From Mucilaginibacter pineti (lineage in GTDB: Bacteria > Bacteroidota > Bacteroidia > Sphingobacteriales > Sphingobacteriaceae), in the NCBI RefSeq assembly GCF_900101875.1, contig NZ_FNAI01000010.1:210338-274337 (forward strand): a stretch of DNA of 64,000 nt. The letters are read 5' to 3'. The notes under the pieces were generated by a model. The model made no database searches and was not told the origin of the DNA. It saw nothing but the letters and a program-made list of their open reading frames with translations. The stretch's first letter is position 1. Each line of letters begins with the position of its first letter. The translations under genes were made by a program, and so were the position numbers. This document shows, in pieces, positions 39,876 to 48,853 of this stretch.

Positions 39876-40703
39876 TTAGCGTTTGTTAAACGGTTTCTCA
39901 AAAAAATCGTCTACGATTTTATTAAACTCATCGCGGTGTTCAATAAGCGTGGGGTGGCCAGAATTTGGTACTATCCACAGGTACGATCTGGGGATATTTT
40001 GCGCTATAGTAACCGTGTGCTGCACAGGAATCAGATCATGATCGCCGCCGATGATGAGCGCCGGGCATTTAATGGCCTTTAACTCGGGCAGTTTAATATT
40101 GGGCTGAAACCAATCCAACAGAAATATCTTCCAGTCATTTTTTTCCTTGGTGGTTTTTAATACCGCGTTTTTGCGGGCATTATATTCCTTTTGCTCATAT
40201 TTCCAATAACTCGGGATCAATCCGGTTGAATCGGGCCATAGGTTAGCGCCGGTAGCGGCAAATTTTATTACCTTATTGGGGTGGCGCATAGCCAGTTCAA
40301 TGGCATTGATACCTCCGTCGCTCCAGCCAATTACATAGGCCGAATCAACGTGCATGGCATCCAGCAAACCGGCAAAGTCATCGGCCATCATCTCAAAGCT
40401 CAGCGAATCCCTGTCGTCGCGAGATTTGCCGTGCGCGCGGCTATCAACAGCTATTACTTTATATTTTTTTGAAAAGTAAGGGATTGTTTGGCCAAAATTA
40501 TCCAAACTACCGCCATTGCCATGAATCAGCAGGAGGGGTTTGCCAGTACCATAAACTTCGGTATATAGTTTTACACCCCGTACATCATAGTATTTACCTG
40601 TTGCAGCATTATTGCCGTAGGGGATGCTTTTCTCCTGGCCGTGGCCTGCTTGTATAAAACCTAAGGAAGCACTTAATATGAAGAGTAGTTTTTTTAATAC
40701 CAT
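39876..40703 (-). CDS. Secreted alpha/beta hydrolase
   Basis: A 275-residue protein with signal peptide (LLFILSASLGFIQAGHGQ) and an alpha/beta hydrolase fold: oxyanion loop LLIHGNGG at about 59-66, nucleophile elbow GWSDGG (Ser about 127), acidic residue near GGDHDLIP, and catalytic His in NSGHPTLIEH near the end. All triad residues are present. The substrate is unknown; close relatives are annotated as esterases or proline iminopeptidase-like. Confidence 0.88.
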   Translation of the reverse strand: MVLKKLLFILSASLGFIQAGHGQEKSIPYGNNAATGKYYDVRGVKLYTEVYGTGKPLLLIHGNGGSLDNFGQTIPYFSKKYKVIAVDSRAHGKSRDDRDSLSFEMMADDFAGLLDAMHVDSAYVIGWSDGGINAIELAMRHPNKVIKFAATGANLWPDSTGLIPSYWKYEQKEYNARKNAVLKTTKEKNDWKIFLLDWFQPNIKLPELKAIKCPALIIGGDHDLIPVQHTVTIAQNIPRSYLWIVPNSGHPTLIEHRDEFNKIVDDFFEKPFNKR

Positions 40704-40905
40704 AGCTTGGTGGGTTGTGGTTTCACGAAGTACTAAAGTATATAAATTGCCAGTTAATTGGCCGGTGTAAATGACTTTTTTAAAAGGATGGTTGTTAACT
40801 TATAGATAACTCACTAAGTAATACTACTTTTGCAAACTTTAATTAAATAATTTTTAAACTATCTACATCAAACAATATCATAGCTATATATATTATAACT
40901 TAAAA

Positions 40906-41763
40906 ATGTTTACTGTACCTTATACACCTATATTGTTCATGCCTGCTACCTGCCTAAAAAATATACCAGTAACAACGTTTTTTTGCCTGTTAATAAGTTT
41001 GCTTTCGGCAGATGCGGCTTTTGCCCAGGATGGTGCTGAAAGAAACACATTGCCCCATTTTAAATTTAAAACAGTTATTATTGATGCCGGGCATGGCGGT
41101 AAAGATCCCGGTGCTCATGGGGCTTACGCCAAAGAAAAAACAATTGCCCTCGCCATAGCCAAAAAACTGCGCGACCTTATAAACGACCGCATGGAAGGCA
41201 TTAAAGTTGTAATGACCCGCAGTACCGATGTTTTTATAGAACTGCACAAGCGTACGGATATTGCCAACGATAATAACGGTAACCTGTTCATATCTATCCA
41301 TTGTAATTCTACACCGCAAAAGCAAGCTTCAGAACGAGGAACGTTACTATTGGTTTATGGTTACCACCGCAGCCAGGAACAACGCGAGGCATTGCGTGAG
41401 AATGCTGCTATATATCAGGAAAAGGACTATAAGGAGAAATACCACGGCTATGGCAATGATGAGGTAATAAACACTATAGTGCTTAATAACTTTCAGCAAA
41501 AGTACCGCAAGCAAAGCATCCAGTTTGGCGATCTGGTAAACCGCGAATTTAAAAAGACCGATGGCAGGCATAGTCATGGTGTAAAAGAACAAGGGGTGCT
41601 GGTACTGGCCCAAAGCGGCATGCCGGCCGTGCTGGTAGAAACAGGTTTTATCAACAACCCTGCCGATGAAGCATATCTGAGTTCAGATAACGGCCAAAAT
41701 GAAATTGCTCAATCTATCCTCCGGTCGTTAAAAGAATATCGCAATAATTTGGAAGGGAAATAG
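40906..41763 (+). CDS. N-acetylmuramoyl-L-alanine amidase
   Basis: A 285-residue cell-wall amidase of the Amidase_3 family. Hydrophobic leader (VTTFFCLLISLLSADAAFAQ), then zinc ligands His in IDAGHGGKDPG, Glu in AKEKTIALAIA, His in SIHCNS; the catalytic Glu is in LVETGFINNP. It cleaves the bond between muramic acid and the stem peptide, as in cell separation. The start could be 40906 or the Met 11 codons later. A possible -7 box (TACTTTTG) lies at 40825-40832. Confidence 0.93.
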   Translation: MFTVPYTPILFMPATCLKNIPVTTFFCLLISLLSADAAFAQDGAERNTLPHFKFKTVIIDAGHGGKDPGAHGAYAKEKTIALAIAKKLRDLINDRMEGIKVVMTRSTDVFIELHKRTDIANDNNGNLFISIHCNSTPQKQASERGTLLLVYGYHRSQEQREALRENAAIYQEKDYKEKYHGYGNDEVINTIVLNNFQQKYRKQSIQFGDLVNREFKKTDGRHSHGVKEQGVLVLAQSGMPAVLVETGFINNPADEAYLSSDNGQNEIAQSILRSLKEYRNNLEGK

Positions 41764-41920
41764 GTTAAACAGGTTGCCTGATTTACATTAATCTCCACTA
41801 AAATAGTAGTATTTGTCATCAAATTTCAATAAAGTAGGTGTTCAAACATTTATTTTATACAAGGTCGAAATGTTTGTATACTTTTGAGCCATAAACAAAA
41901 AACAAAAAATTTAAAACACA

Positions 41921-42496
41921 ATGAAAAAGATCTTTATCCTGTTAGCATCGGCATTTTTATATACTGCTGCATCGGCACAAACAACCTGGACTGTTGACAA
42001 AGCACACTCAAATGTTAAATTCACCGTAACCCACTTATTGGTAAATGATGTTGATGGTACTTTTAAAGGCTATGATGGTACCATTACCGCAACTAAACCA
42101 GATTTTAGCGATGCTAAGGTTGCCTTTACTGTACAAACAGCAACTGTAAGCACTGATAACGATATGCGTGATAAGCATCTTTCAGGCCCTGACTTTTTCG
42201 ACGTTGCAAAATATCCAACACTTTCTTTTACGAGCACCGGAATTACAAAAACATCTGATAAACATTATAAACTTGTTGGTAACCTTACTTTAGCTGGTGT
42301 TAGCAAACCAGCAACTTTTGATTTGTGGTACCGCGGTACAATTACCAACCCAATGAGCAAAGCTGATGATGCGGGCTTCCAGATCACAGGAACTATCAAA
42401 CGTACCGACTTTAATTTCGGCAGCAAATTTGGTCCGGCTATGCTTAGCGACGAAGTTACTATCAAAGCAAACGGCGAATTTGCTAAAGCAAAATAA
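41921..42496 (+). CDS. YceI family protein
   Basis: A 191-residue protein with signal peptide (MKKIFILLASAFLYTAASAQ) and a full YceI domain: TWTVDKAHSNVKFTVTHL at the start, the DMRDKHLSGPDFFDV motif, and TGTIKRTDFNFG near the end. YceI proteins form lipocalin-like barrels that bind polyisoprenoid lipids. Monocistronic with a terminator; an exact TAnnTTTG box lies at 41879-41886. Confidence 0.93.
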   Translation: MKKIFILLASAFLYTAASAQTTWTVDKAHSNVKFTVTHLLVNDVDGTFKGYDGTITATKPDFSDAKVAFTVQTATVSTDNDMRDKHLSGPDFFDVAKYPTLSFTSTGITKTSDKHYKLVGNLTLAGVSKPATFDLWYRGTITNPMSKADDAGFQITGTIKRTDFNFGSKFGPAMLSDEVTIKANGEFAKAK

Positions 42497-42519
42497 CTAT
42501 AACTAACACATATTAACTT

Positions 42520-42557
42520 AACGGCGCGCTTATGTAAATAAGCACGCCGTTTGTTTA
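42520..42557 (+). terminator. Hairpin terminator of YceI gene
   Basis: AACGGCG-GCTTAT and ATAAGC-CGCCGTT arms with one mismatch, followed by TTGTTTAT. The T-run is weak but the stem is long. Confidence 0.75.
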
Positions 42558-42574
42558 TAAAGGGATTTTTTTGT

Positions 42575-42796
42575 CTAATTTTTATGGTGCTGGTATTGTA
42601 CTTTAAGCGTCTGCTTTTTTAAATGCTTTATTATAAAAGTACAAATACCAATAACAGCAACCAGCGCCGCGCCGGTTACAATATGTAAAGCAGGCACGCG
42701 ATAATCTGGGTTCATGAGCAGTTCTGTACCATCCGGGATAGCAAGAGCTATCAAGGGTAAACAGGCAAATAATCTAAGTAGTCCGATTTTTTTCAT
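42575..42796 (-). CDS. Small 2-TM protein, LRxF-FPL-PD family, copy 3
   Basis: A 73-residue protein starting MKKIGLLRLFACLPLIALAIPDG, with two membrane helices and a basic tail (KHLKKQTLKVQYQHHKN). It shares the LRxF-xxPL-xxPD first helix, a PALHIV start of the second helix and GICTF with the genes at 36523 and 38692. Function unknown. Confidence 0.65.
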   Translation of the reverse strand: MKKIGLLRLFACLPLIALAIPDGTELLMNPDYRVPALHIVTGAALVAVIGICTFIIKHLKKQTLKVQYQHHKN

Positions 42797-43014
42797 AACA
42801 TTAACGGTTAAAGATTTTAATGTTAGCCCTCGCTGCTTGTGCTACAATTCCCTCCGGCAGGAGTAAATTGAATTATCCGGAAAAGTAAATTATAGTGATG
42901 GCTAAGCTGCACCAAATATCAACCATAGTGGCAACTAAAAAAATACCAACTATATGGTATATTCACATTGCGTGTTTTACGCAAAAAAGCTTAAAAATTT
43001 TAATTAGTTAGGGG

Positions 43015-43419
43015 TTACAGTTCTTCCTTATCGGCCAGCATTTGTTTTAGGGTGTTAAACCATTGCTGGTTTTTAGTTCCCCAAAAGGTGTGGTCAACAA
43101 TAATATAAACTATATGGGTATCGTTGCCCACTTTGTAGCGCAGCCTTAAAGGCTGCCAAAACATGCCGTTGTTTTTAACTAATGATCGTTTGTAGATCTC
43201 GTCAAAACCAAGGTATACCTGCTCAAGCGAATTAAGGGGGATGTTGAGGTAATTATAGCCATCGATAACCAGGCTGGCGTTGGTCAGCAAAATTTCACCC
43301 TCACGATGGTGCGGAGGTGGGGTAAGCGAAAAGAGAGCGCCGGCCTCGTCAACTAATGTTAAAGCTGCAATTTCGTAATCGTAGCTCCACATGGCCTTGC
43401 CAATTTGTAAAATTTGCAT
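43015..43419 (-). CDS. Protein of unknown function, PH-like
   Basis: A 134-residue soluble protein starting MQILQIGKAMWSYDYE. Alternating strands and a final helix (QQWFNTLKQML) with the IPLNSLEQVYLGFDE segment suggest a PH-like fold, which is a guess from pattern. The frame extends 25 codons upstream, but the chosen ATG is better. It diverges from the DUF2130 gene with a short gap. Confidence 0.5.
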   Translation of the reverse strand: MQILQIGKAMWSYDYEIAALTLVDEAGALFSLTPPPHHREGEILLTNASLVIDGYNYLNIPLNSLEQVYLGFDEIYKRSLVKNNGMFWQPLRLRYKVGNDTHIVYIIVDHTFWGTKNQQWFNTLKQMLADKEEL

Positions 43420-43533
43420 TGTTGTAATGTAAGTATAATAATTGATAACTACAAATGCTACCTTTTGTGTTAACGTTGGCGCTGTATATTTCATTATATT
43501 TGATGTGCGAAAATGTGTTTCGTATTATAAAGT

Positions 43534-44787
43534 ATGGCTACAGAAGTTAAGTGCCCCAGTTGCGGTTTTGGTTTTCCTATAGAAGAGGTGATGGCCGAGG
43601 AGTACAAAAAAGAGCTCCGGGTTAAAATGCAGGATTACACCCGTCAAAAGGAGGACGAGTATCGTAAAAAGGACGAAGAGTTTTTAGCAAAGGAACGCCA
43701 GCAAAAAACAGCTTTTGAAGAGCGCCTTATCGACGAGAAAAAACAATTGCAGCTGGTGTTGGAGCAAAATCTGCGTAAATCAATCAGCCAGGATTTTGAA
43801 AACCAGGTGCTGATGCTGCAAACATCGGCACAGGAAACTGAAGAAAAGCTGAAGCTATCGCGTCAAAAGGAGCTTGAATTTTTACAGCGAGAAAAACTGC
43901 TGCAGCAAAAAGAAGAAGAGCAGGAACTGGTAATGCAGCGCAAACTGCAGGAACAGCGGAATGAATTGGGCGAGCAGATCCGCAAGCAGGAAAACGAGCG
44001 CCATAGCATAAAGGATACCGAATACCAGCTTAAAGTAAAAGAACTTGAAAAACAGCTGGATGATCAGAAAAAGCTTGCCGAAGAGATGAAACGCAAAGCC
44101 GAGCAGGGATCGATGCAGTTACAGGGCGAGGCGCAGGAACTAATATTGGAAGAGTTGCTGCGTAACTATTTTCCGTTTGATTTAATTAGCGAGGTAGGCA
44201 AGGGCGTGCGTGGTGCCGATTGTGTGCAAACTGTGCGTAACCAGTTTGGGCAGGAGTGCGGCAAAATTATTTATGAAAGTAAACGTACGGCAACCTTCGG
44301 GCCTGATTGGATAGATAAGCTTAAAAAAGATATGCGAGGTATTGGTGTGGATGTTGCTGTAATAGTAACCCAATGCTACCCCAAAGGTATGGATTGCTTT
44401 GGCGAAAAGGATGGCGTTTGGATCTGCAGTTTTGATGAGGTTAAAGCGGTATCTTACATCCTGCGGGATGGGGTAGTAAAACTCTCAAACCTGGCAAAAT
44501 CGCAGGATAACAAGGGCGATAAAATGCACCTGCTATATGATTACTTAACCAGCAGCGAATTTTCTGAACAATGGAAAGCCATCCGAGAGGGTTATATGAG
44601 TATGCGCCTGTCTATCCAAAAGGAGCGCGACGCGATGGAAAAGATGTGGAAATCTCGTGAGAAACAGCTGGATAAAGTATTACTAAACGCAGCCCACATA
44701 AAAGGTAGTGTAGAGGGCATTGCCGGCAGCGATATGATACAGCTTAACTTAACCGATGACAGCGACGATGCTCTGCTACTGGAGTAG
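43534..44787 (+). CDS. DUF2130 protein
   Basis: A 417-residue protein: N-terminal CPSCGFGFPIEE (two Cys, possibly half of a zinc site), a coiled coil rich in Gln, Glu and Lys at about 25-205, and the DUF2130 domain with LRNYFPFDLISEVGKGVRGADC and GKIIYESKRTATFG. The GAD...E-S-K pattern resembles a PD-(D/E)xK nuclease core, as suggested for the family; biological role unknown. Monocistronic and followed by a palindromic repeat. Confidence 0.88.
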   Translation: MATEVKCPSCGFGFPIEEVMAEEYKKELRVKMQDYTRQKEDEYRKKDEEFLAKERQQKTAFEERLIDEKKQLQLVLEQNLRKSISQDFENQVLMLQTSAQETEEKLKLSRQKELEFLQREKLLQQKEEEQELVMQRKLQEQRNELGEQIRKQENERHSIKDTEYQLKVKELEKQLDDQKKLAEEMKRKAEQGSMQLQGEAQELILEELLRNYFPFDLISEVGKGVRGADCVQTVRNQFGQECGKIIYESKRTATFGPDWIDKLKKDMRGIGVDVAVIVTQCYPKGMDCFGEKDGVWICSFDEVKAVSYILRDGVVKLSNLAKSQDNKGDKMHLLYDYLTSSEFSEQWKAIREGYMSMRLSIQKERDAMEKMWKSREKQLDKVLLNAAHIKGSVEGIAGSDMIQLNLTDDSDDALLLE

Positions 44788-44816
44788 GTGCAATAAAATA
44801 TCAGATTAAAAAATGA

Positions 44817-44923
44817 CATTTCGAACGAGGTACGAGGAGAAATCTTCTACTTAATAAATACCGGATAAGTATAGTTTGCATGCAAAGTCTTATAAGATTT
44901 CTCCTCGTACCTCGTTCGAAATG
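44817..44923. repeat. Perfect 30-bp inverted repeat
   Basis: The 30 bases at 44817-44846 (core CGAACGAGGTACGAGGAG) have their exact reverse complement at 44894-44923, with a 47-base spacer. A shorter related sequence (GCTTCGTACCTCGCAATGACA) lies at 46391-46425 after the ABC gene. REP-type dispersed palindrome, here between convergent genes. Confidence 0.93.
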
Positions 44924-44946
44924 ACAAACTTATTTATTATTCTCGC

Positions 44947-45156
44947 CTATTTTTTTGATAACACAACAATGGCAATCCCACCAATAATTAACACACCACC
45001 CAAATAAGGCGGCCAGTTAACCGTTTTTTGCCTATCGGCAGATACCTGTATGGGGCCGGCATCAATAATTTTTTCTTTTTTGGTGTAAGTAAATCCCGTC
45101 CAGATGAGCATTATCGCGCCAATTACTATGAGTACTATTCCTGTTGTTTTGTTCAT
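44947..45156 (-). CDS. Small 2-TM protein
   Basis: A 69-residue protein starting MNKTTGIVLIVIGAIMLIWTGF, with a second helix near the end (YLGGVLIIGGIAIVVL) and a periplasmic or cytoplasmic loop of about 25 residues with IQVSADRQKTV. The layout is common among Bacteroidota DUF3185-like small proteins; I do not claim the family. Function unknown. Confidence 0.65.
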   Translation of the reverse strand: MNKTTGIVLIVIGAIMLIWTGFTYTKKEKIIDAGPIQVSADRQKTVNWPPYLGGVLIIGGIAIVVLSKK

Positions 45157-45336
45157 GGTGTTGGGGTGTTGTTAAAGTTTATTTAACAATAGTTTTTTGT
45201 GGAAATTGTTTGTGGTTATATAAATGTCATGTGCCGCTGTTTTTCATCATCAACTTTTTATTAGCTTAGTAGCTATTAACCGGCCCAGTTAATCGGTATG
45301 ACAGCCGTATAAAAGCCAATAAATTTTTCCGTTGCA

Positions 45337-46344
45337 ATGAAAGACGACCTGATACTTGAAACCATAAATGTTACTAAGAATTTTTTTGGTGATAAGTCAT
45401 CCGGGGTTAACAATATTACCATATTTATTCCCAGGGGTAAGGTAACTGCCATTGTTGGCGAAAGCGGCAGCGGTAAAACAACGCTGCTCAATTTGCTGTT
45501 TGGCCAGCTTCAGCCAGATCATGGCGAGGTTTTTTTTAAGGAAGAACAGGTGCTGAGCAGGGAAAATGGCTTACAGCATGCCCACAAGGTAATGCGTATG
45601 GTAACCCAAAATGGCAGCGATATGGATCATAACCTTACTGTTTGGGATAACATTGCCGTCGGTCTGCCCGAGGGCGATCAAAGCCTGGCCATACAAATGG
45701 TTACCGAGGCGCTCAATATGCTCAGTATTTATCAGCTTAAGGATCTGCCTCTTGCCAAGCTGAGCGGCGGCGAACGGCAGCGTGTAACCATTGCCAAAGC
45801 CCTCATAAGCCGCCCCGAAGTACTGCTGCTCGATGAACCCTTTAACCAGGTTGATGCCAGTTATCGCGAAGCCCTGCAGCACGATATAAGGCAGATTGTG
45901 CGGGAGTGGGGAGTAACGATAGTGTTGGTTTCCCATGATCCTGCCGAAATACTTTCTATGGCCGATGAGCTTATTGTGTTGAAAGAAGGGGAGATAGTAG
46001 AGAATGGTCCGCCGGATATGCTTTATCACTCGCCCCAGTTATTGTACACCTCTCAAATATTGGCCAGCGGCAGCAAACTCACATCCGAACAAGCAAAGGT
46101 TTGCGGTATAAAAAGCAGGCGCGGCGTAGTGGTTATTTACGCCGAACACGTAAAGGTAAGTCGCTTCGGCAGCAAGTGGACTGTGAAGCAAGTACTATTC
46201 AAAGGCTTTTTTGAAGAACTCATAATCGAACGCGATGGTGTAACCCTCCGCGTGCTCAACTATAACAGGGGCAAATACCCTAAAGGCAGTAAGATCAGCA
46301 TTAAAATAGAGAAGTACTTTGAGTTTGGCAAGTGGGAGAATTGA
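45337..46344 (+). CDS. ABC transporter ATP-binding protein
   Basis: A 335-residue ATPase. Walker A GESGSGKTT (about residue 39), Q-loop near MVTQNG, signature LSGGERQRV, Walker B VLLLDEPF and H-loop VSHD are all intact. Residues about 240-335 form an extra domain with strands like a TOBE domain, as in import ATPases of the MalK/PotA type. No permease or binding protein is adjacent, so its partners are elsewhere or it acts in another role. The substrate is unknown. Confidence 0.9.
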   Translation: MKDDLILETINVTKNFFGDKSSGVNNITIFIPRGKVTAIVGESGSGKTTLLNLLFGQLQPDHGEVFFKEEQVLSRENGLQHAHKVMRMVTQNGSDMDHNLTVWDNIAVGLPEGDQSLAIQMVTEALNMLSIYQLKDLPLAKLSGGERQRVTIAKALISRPEVLLLDEPFNQVDASYREALQHDIRQIVREWGVTIVLVSHDPAEILSMADELIVLKEGEIVENGPPDMLYHSPQLLYTSQILASGSKLTSEQAKVCGIKSRRGVVVIYAEHVKVSRFGSKWTVKQVLFKGFFEELIIERDGVTLRVLNYNRGKYPKGSKISIKIEKYFEFGKWEN

Positions 46345-46390
46345 GGCCGGTAGCCTATGCAAATTCAGTAATGCAGATGGTTAGCCTTTA

Positions 46391-46427
46391 TGATGAGATT
46401 GCTTCGTACCTCGCAATGACAAGTTTT
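46391..46427. repeat. REP-type repeat fragment
   Basis: GATTGCTTCGTACCTCGCAA followed by TGACA. This is a known type of Bacteroidota dispersed repeat and is related to the perfect inverted repeat at 44817-44923, but only one arm is present here. Confidence 0.7.
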
Positions 46428-46443
46428 ATATAATTAAAACTCA

Positions 46444-47400
46444 CTATGCCGCCAATTCCACCTTTGCCTGTTTTTCTTTACGGTATTTGCTCAGATTAAT
46501 CAATAGTACACTTCCTAAGATAATAACCAAGCCGCCAACCTGTATCAGCGTAATATTTTCATTGGCGAACAGTACGCCAAGAATTACCGCTATCACCGGG
46601 TTTACGTAGGCGTAGGTGCCCACCTGTGTGGCGGGGCGTACCTGCAAAAGCCACACATAGGCACTAAAGGCGGCTATGGAACCAAATACTATTAAATACA
46701 GCAACGCATACCAGCTATGTGGAGGTATAGTATTCCATTGCAGCGTTTGCACCTCGTGATGGAAAAAGCTCGATGGGATAAAAACAATACCCGCTGCCAG
46801 CATTTGCCAGGCCGTATTAACCGATACCGAACCTTGGGTGTTATTATGTTTGGAATATAAGGAACCCGATGCCCAGCCCAATGTACCCACCACCAGTAAT
46901 ATCATCCCCGGTAATTTTGATGGACCGGATGACTGGCCAACCATGCTTTCTATCTGTTCGCTGAATAGCAATATCACGCCAATAAAACCAATCACTAAAC
47001 CCAAAATGGTGCTTTTACTTTTAAAGTTGGTACCCCAGTTTGGTTTATCGAGCAGTACGAACCATATTGGAGGTGATGATACCATAATGGCTACCATTGC
47101 ACTGGGTAAGGCTTGTTCGGCCCAGATAACGGCGCCATTGCCAATTACCAGTAGTAAAAAACCGCTTACCGCCGCATGGATGATGTTGCGTTTGACAAAA
47201 ATCTTTTCGCCTTTGAATGCGCACCATGCCATTAACAAAATACCCGCCGTAAAAAAGCGCAGCGCACCCAACAATAGCGGCGGGAAACCATCAACGGCCA
47301 TTTTTATAAAAAAATAGGTAGAACCCCAAACCAGGTAAACTGTAGCAAAAGCTATGATTACTAATAGTGGCGAGGCTGATTTTTGTTGTGCAGGTGTCAT
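46444..47400 (-). CDS. EamA/DMT family transporter
   Basis: A 318-residue integral membrane protein with ten helices and two EamA domains (about 12-140 and 165-300). The VYLVWGSTYFFIKMAVDGFPP start is typical of the YedA-like branch. Such proteins export metabolites or amino acids. It follows an Lrp/AsnC regulator by seven bases in the same direction, so the two form an operon in which the regulator probably senses the exported amino acid. Confidence 0.92.
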   Translation of the reverse strand: MTPAQQKSASPLLVIIAFATVYLVWGSTYFFIKMAVDGFPPLLLGALRFFTAGILLMAWCAFKGEKIFVKRNIIHAAVSGFLLLVIGNGAVIWAEQALPSAMVAIMVSSPPIWFVLLDKPNWGTNFKSKSTILGLVIGFIGVILLFSEQIESMVGQSSGPSKLPGMILLVVGTLGWASGSLYSKHNNTQGSVSVNTAWQMLAAGIVFIPSSFFHHEVQTLQWNTIPPHSWYALLYLIVFGSIAAFSAYVWLLQVRPATQVGTYAYVNPVIAVILGVLFANENITLIQVGGLVIILGSVLLINLSKYRKEKQAKVELAA

Positions 47401-47407
47401 GGTATAT

Positions 47408-47887
47408 TTATTTTTCTGGTATAACCAATTGTTGTTGTTCTTTCACGGTTTCGAGCACTATAGTGGTGCGGGTGCTTAAAATGTGGGGGATCTTGGTAAA
47501 GTGGGTGCGCATAAGGTGCATTAACGATGCAGAGTCATAAGTGCGGATCTTTACCAGGTAACAGTCATCGCCGGCTATGTGGTGTACTTCCTGTACCTCG
47601 GGTATCAGCGCGAGCTTTTGGGTTGTTTCATCGCTTCCCGGGCCGTCTGCCGCTTTCATGAATATAAAGGCCAGCATTTTTTGCTGCAGTGCCACTGGGT
47701 TAATACGTGCGTTATATTGCTGTATTACGTTTTTCTGTTCCAGTTTTTTAACGCGCTCCAATATGCCCGATGGTGCCATCCCCAGCTCACGGGCCATATC
47801 GGCATTGGAGATGCGGGCGTTATCCTGCATTAGCCGGAGGATATGCAGATCGGTTTTATCTAAAACTATTTCTGTTTCGTTAATCAT
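47408..47887 (-). CDS. Lrp/AsnC family transcriptional regulator
   Basis: A 159-residue regulator: helix-turn-helix at about residues 10-55 (ILRLMQDNARISNADMARELGM ... VLERVKKLEQ-type) and a RAM ligand-binding domain (EVQEVHHIAGDDCYLVKIRTYD). It binds amino acids and controls transport or metabolism genes; the EamA exporter seven bases downstream is the obvious target. Complete length. Confidence 0.93.
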   Translation of the reverse strand: MINETEIVLDKTDLHILRLMQDNARISNADMARELGMAPSGILERVKKLEQKNVIQQYNARINPVALQQKMLAFIFMKAADGPGSDETTQKLALIPEVQEVHHIAGDDCYLVKIRTYDSASLMHLMRTHFTKIPHILSTRTTIVLETVKEQQQLVIPEK

Positions 47888-48030
47888 TCAGTAATATTAG
47901 ATAATTATTGAATTAAATTCAATAAAAATTTATTAAATCGAATTAAATTCTGTTTTTGGCGACTAAAAATGATATTTAAACGACAAAGAGAGGGGGCGGG
48001 TAAAGGCAACACTGGCATCCAAAAGGCTAT

Positions 48031-48065
48031 AAAAAACAAACACCCATCAAAAAAATGACGGGTGC
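48031..48065 (-). terminator. Terminator of DUF3892 gene
   Basis: On the minus strand GCACCCGTCA and TGATGGGTGT flank a six-T loop, followed by TTGTTTTTT. It lies about 29 bases after the stop of the gene at 48094. Confidence 0.85.
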
Positions 48066-48093
48066 AAGCAGATTAGGTGTAGGTTGCTTTAAA

Positions 48094-48384
48094 TTATTTT
48101 ACTGCGAGTAAGTTTAGGAGTTTGTCGGCCTTAGTTTCGTCGAAAGCTGTTTTAACGTATTTGTAGCCGTTTTTTGTGATGGCGGTAAGCAGCTTTGCCC
48201 GGTTACCCTCTTCGTCTAACACGTAGGCGGTACCATTATCGTTTATCCAGTCGAAGAGTACATCCCTGGTTGTAATGCCTCGGTTTTGGGTATGGTCGTC
48301 TATCCACGCTAAAGCATTGATAGCCAGGTAAGGGTTATCAAAATCGCGGTTAGTGCTATGTATACCGGTAATTCGTATGGGCAT
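48094..48384 (-). CDS. DUF3892-like protein
   Basis: A 96-residue protein starting MPIRITGIHSTNRDFDN, with AINALAWIDD and a Gly-Lys-Tyr region near the end (TKNGYKYVKT). The IRITGIH start and length match the DUF3892 family, whose function is unknown. Monocistronic with a terminator; an 11-base-pair perfect stem lies upstream at 48453-48483. Confidence 0.65.
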   Translation of the reverse strand: MPIRITGIHSTNRDFDNPYLAINALAWIDDHTQNRGITTRDVLFDWINDNGTAYVLDEEGNRAKLLTAITKNGYKYVKTAFDETKADKLLNLLAVK

Positions 48385-48452
48385 AGTTAATATTATCAGG
48401 GTTTCTGTTTATAAAACTCTGCATTAAACATAATCTGGTCAACCCGTGAAAA

Positions 48453-48483
48453 CACCGTATTTTGTTACCGTTAAAATACGGTG
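48453..48483. promoter_or_regulatory. Perfect 11-bp inverted repeat (operator or terminator)
   Basis: CACCGTATTTT and AAAATACGGTG flank a nine-base loop. It lies between two minus-strand genes, about 70 bases upstream of the DUF3892-like gene. It may be an operator or the terminator of the gene at 48562; no long T-run follows. Confidence 0.6.
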
Positions 48484-48561
48484 ATAAACAATAAAAATAG
48501 CCTTTTTTGTTTGCGGATAATTGTTATAGAGGGTGGGCAGACTACCCAAAAAAGTGGAGGA

Positions 48562-48777
48562 TTATATCTTTATGATCTTATTGCCTTTTTCGGTAGTTTT
48601 TTTACGATCGTCGGGTTTTGGAATATTTTTTACAATTGTTATTAAAGTACTGGCTATTAAACCGGTTGCTTTTACTCCAAAATGTACAAAGGGTTTCATC
48701 ACTTCCCAGGCATTATTATGCGGTGCCTGTACGTCTGCCTTATGTTGCCCTATCTTTTTTATTTCGCGCGATGCCAT
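48562..48777 (-). CDS. Small protein of unknown function
   Basis: A 71-residue protein starting MASREIKKIGQHKADVQ, with one hydrophobic helix (VHFGVKATGLIASTLITIVKNI) in the middle and a basic tail. The open frame reaches 48846, but those residues have odd composition and the ATG at 48777 is preferred. Possibly a membrane-associated peptide; function unknown. Confidence 0.5.
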   Translation of the reverse strand: MASREIKKIGQHKADVQAPHNNAWEVMKPFVHFGVKATGLIASTLITIVKNIPKPDDRKKTTEKGNKIIKI

Positions 48778-48853
48778 AGTGTTTTGTTTAAATAGTGTAG
48801 ATGGGGTAAGACGTATAAAAACCTTGCCAAAGATCATGTAGCACAATTTTCTA

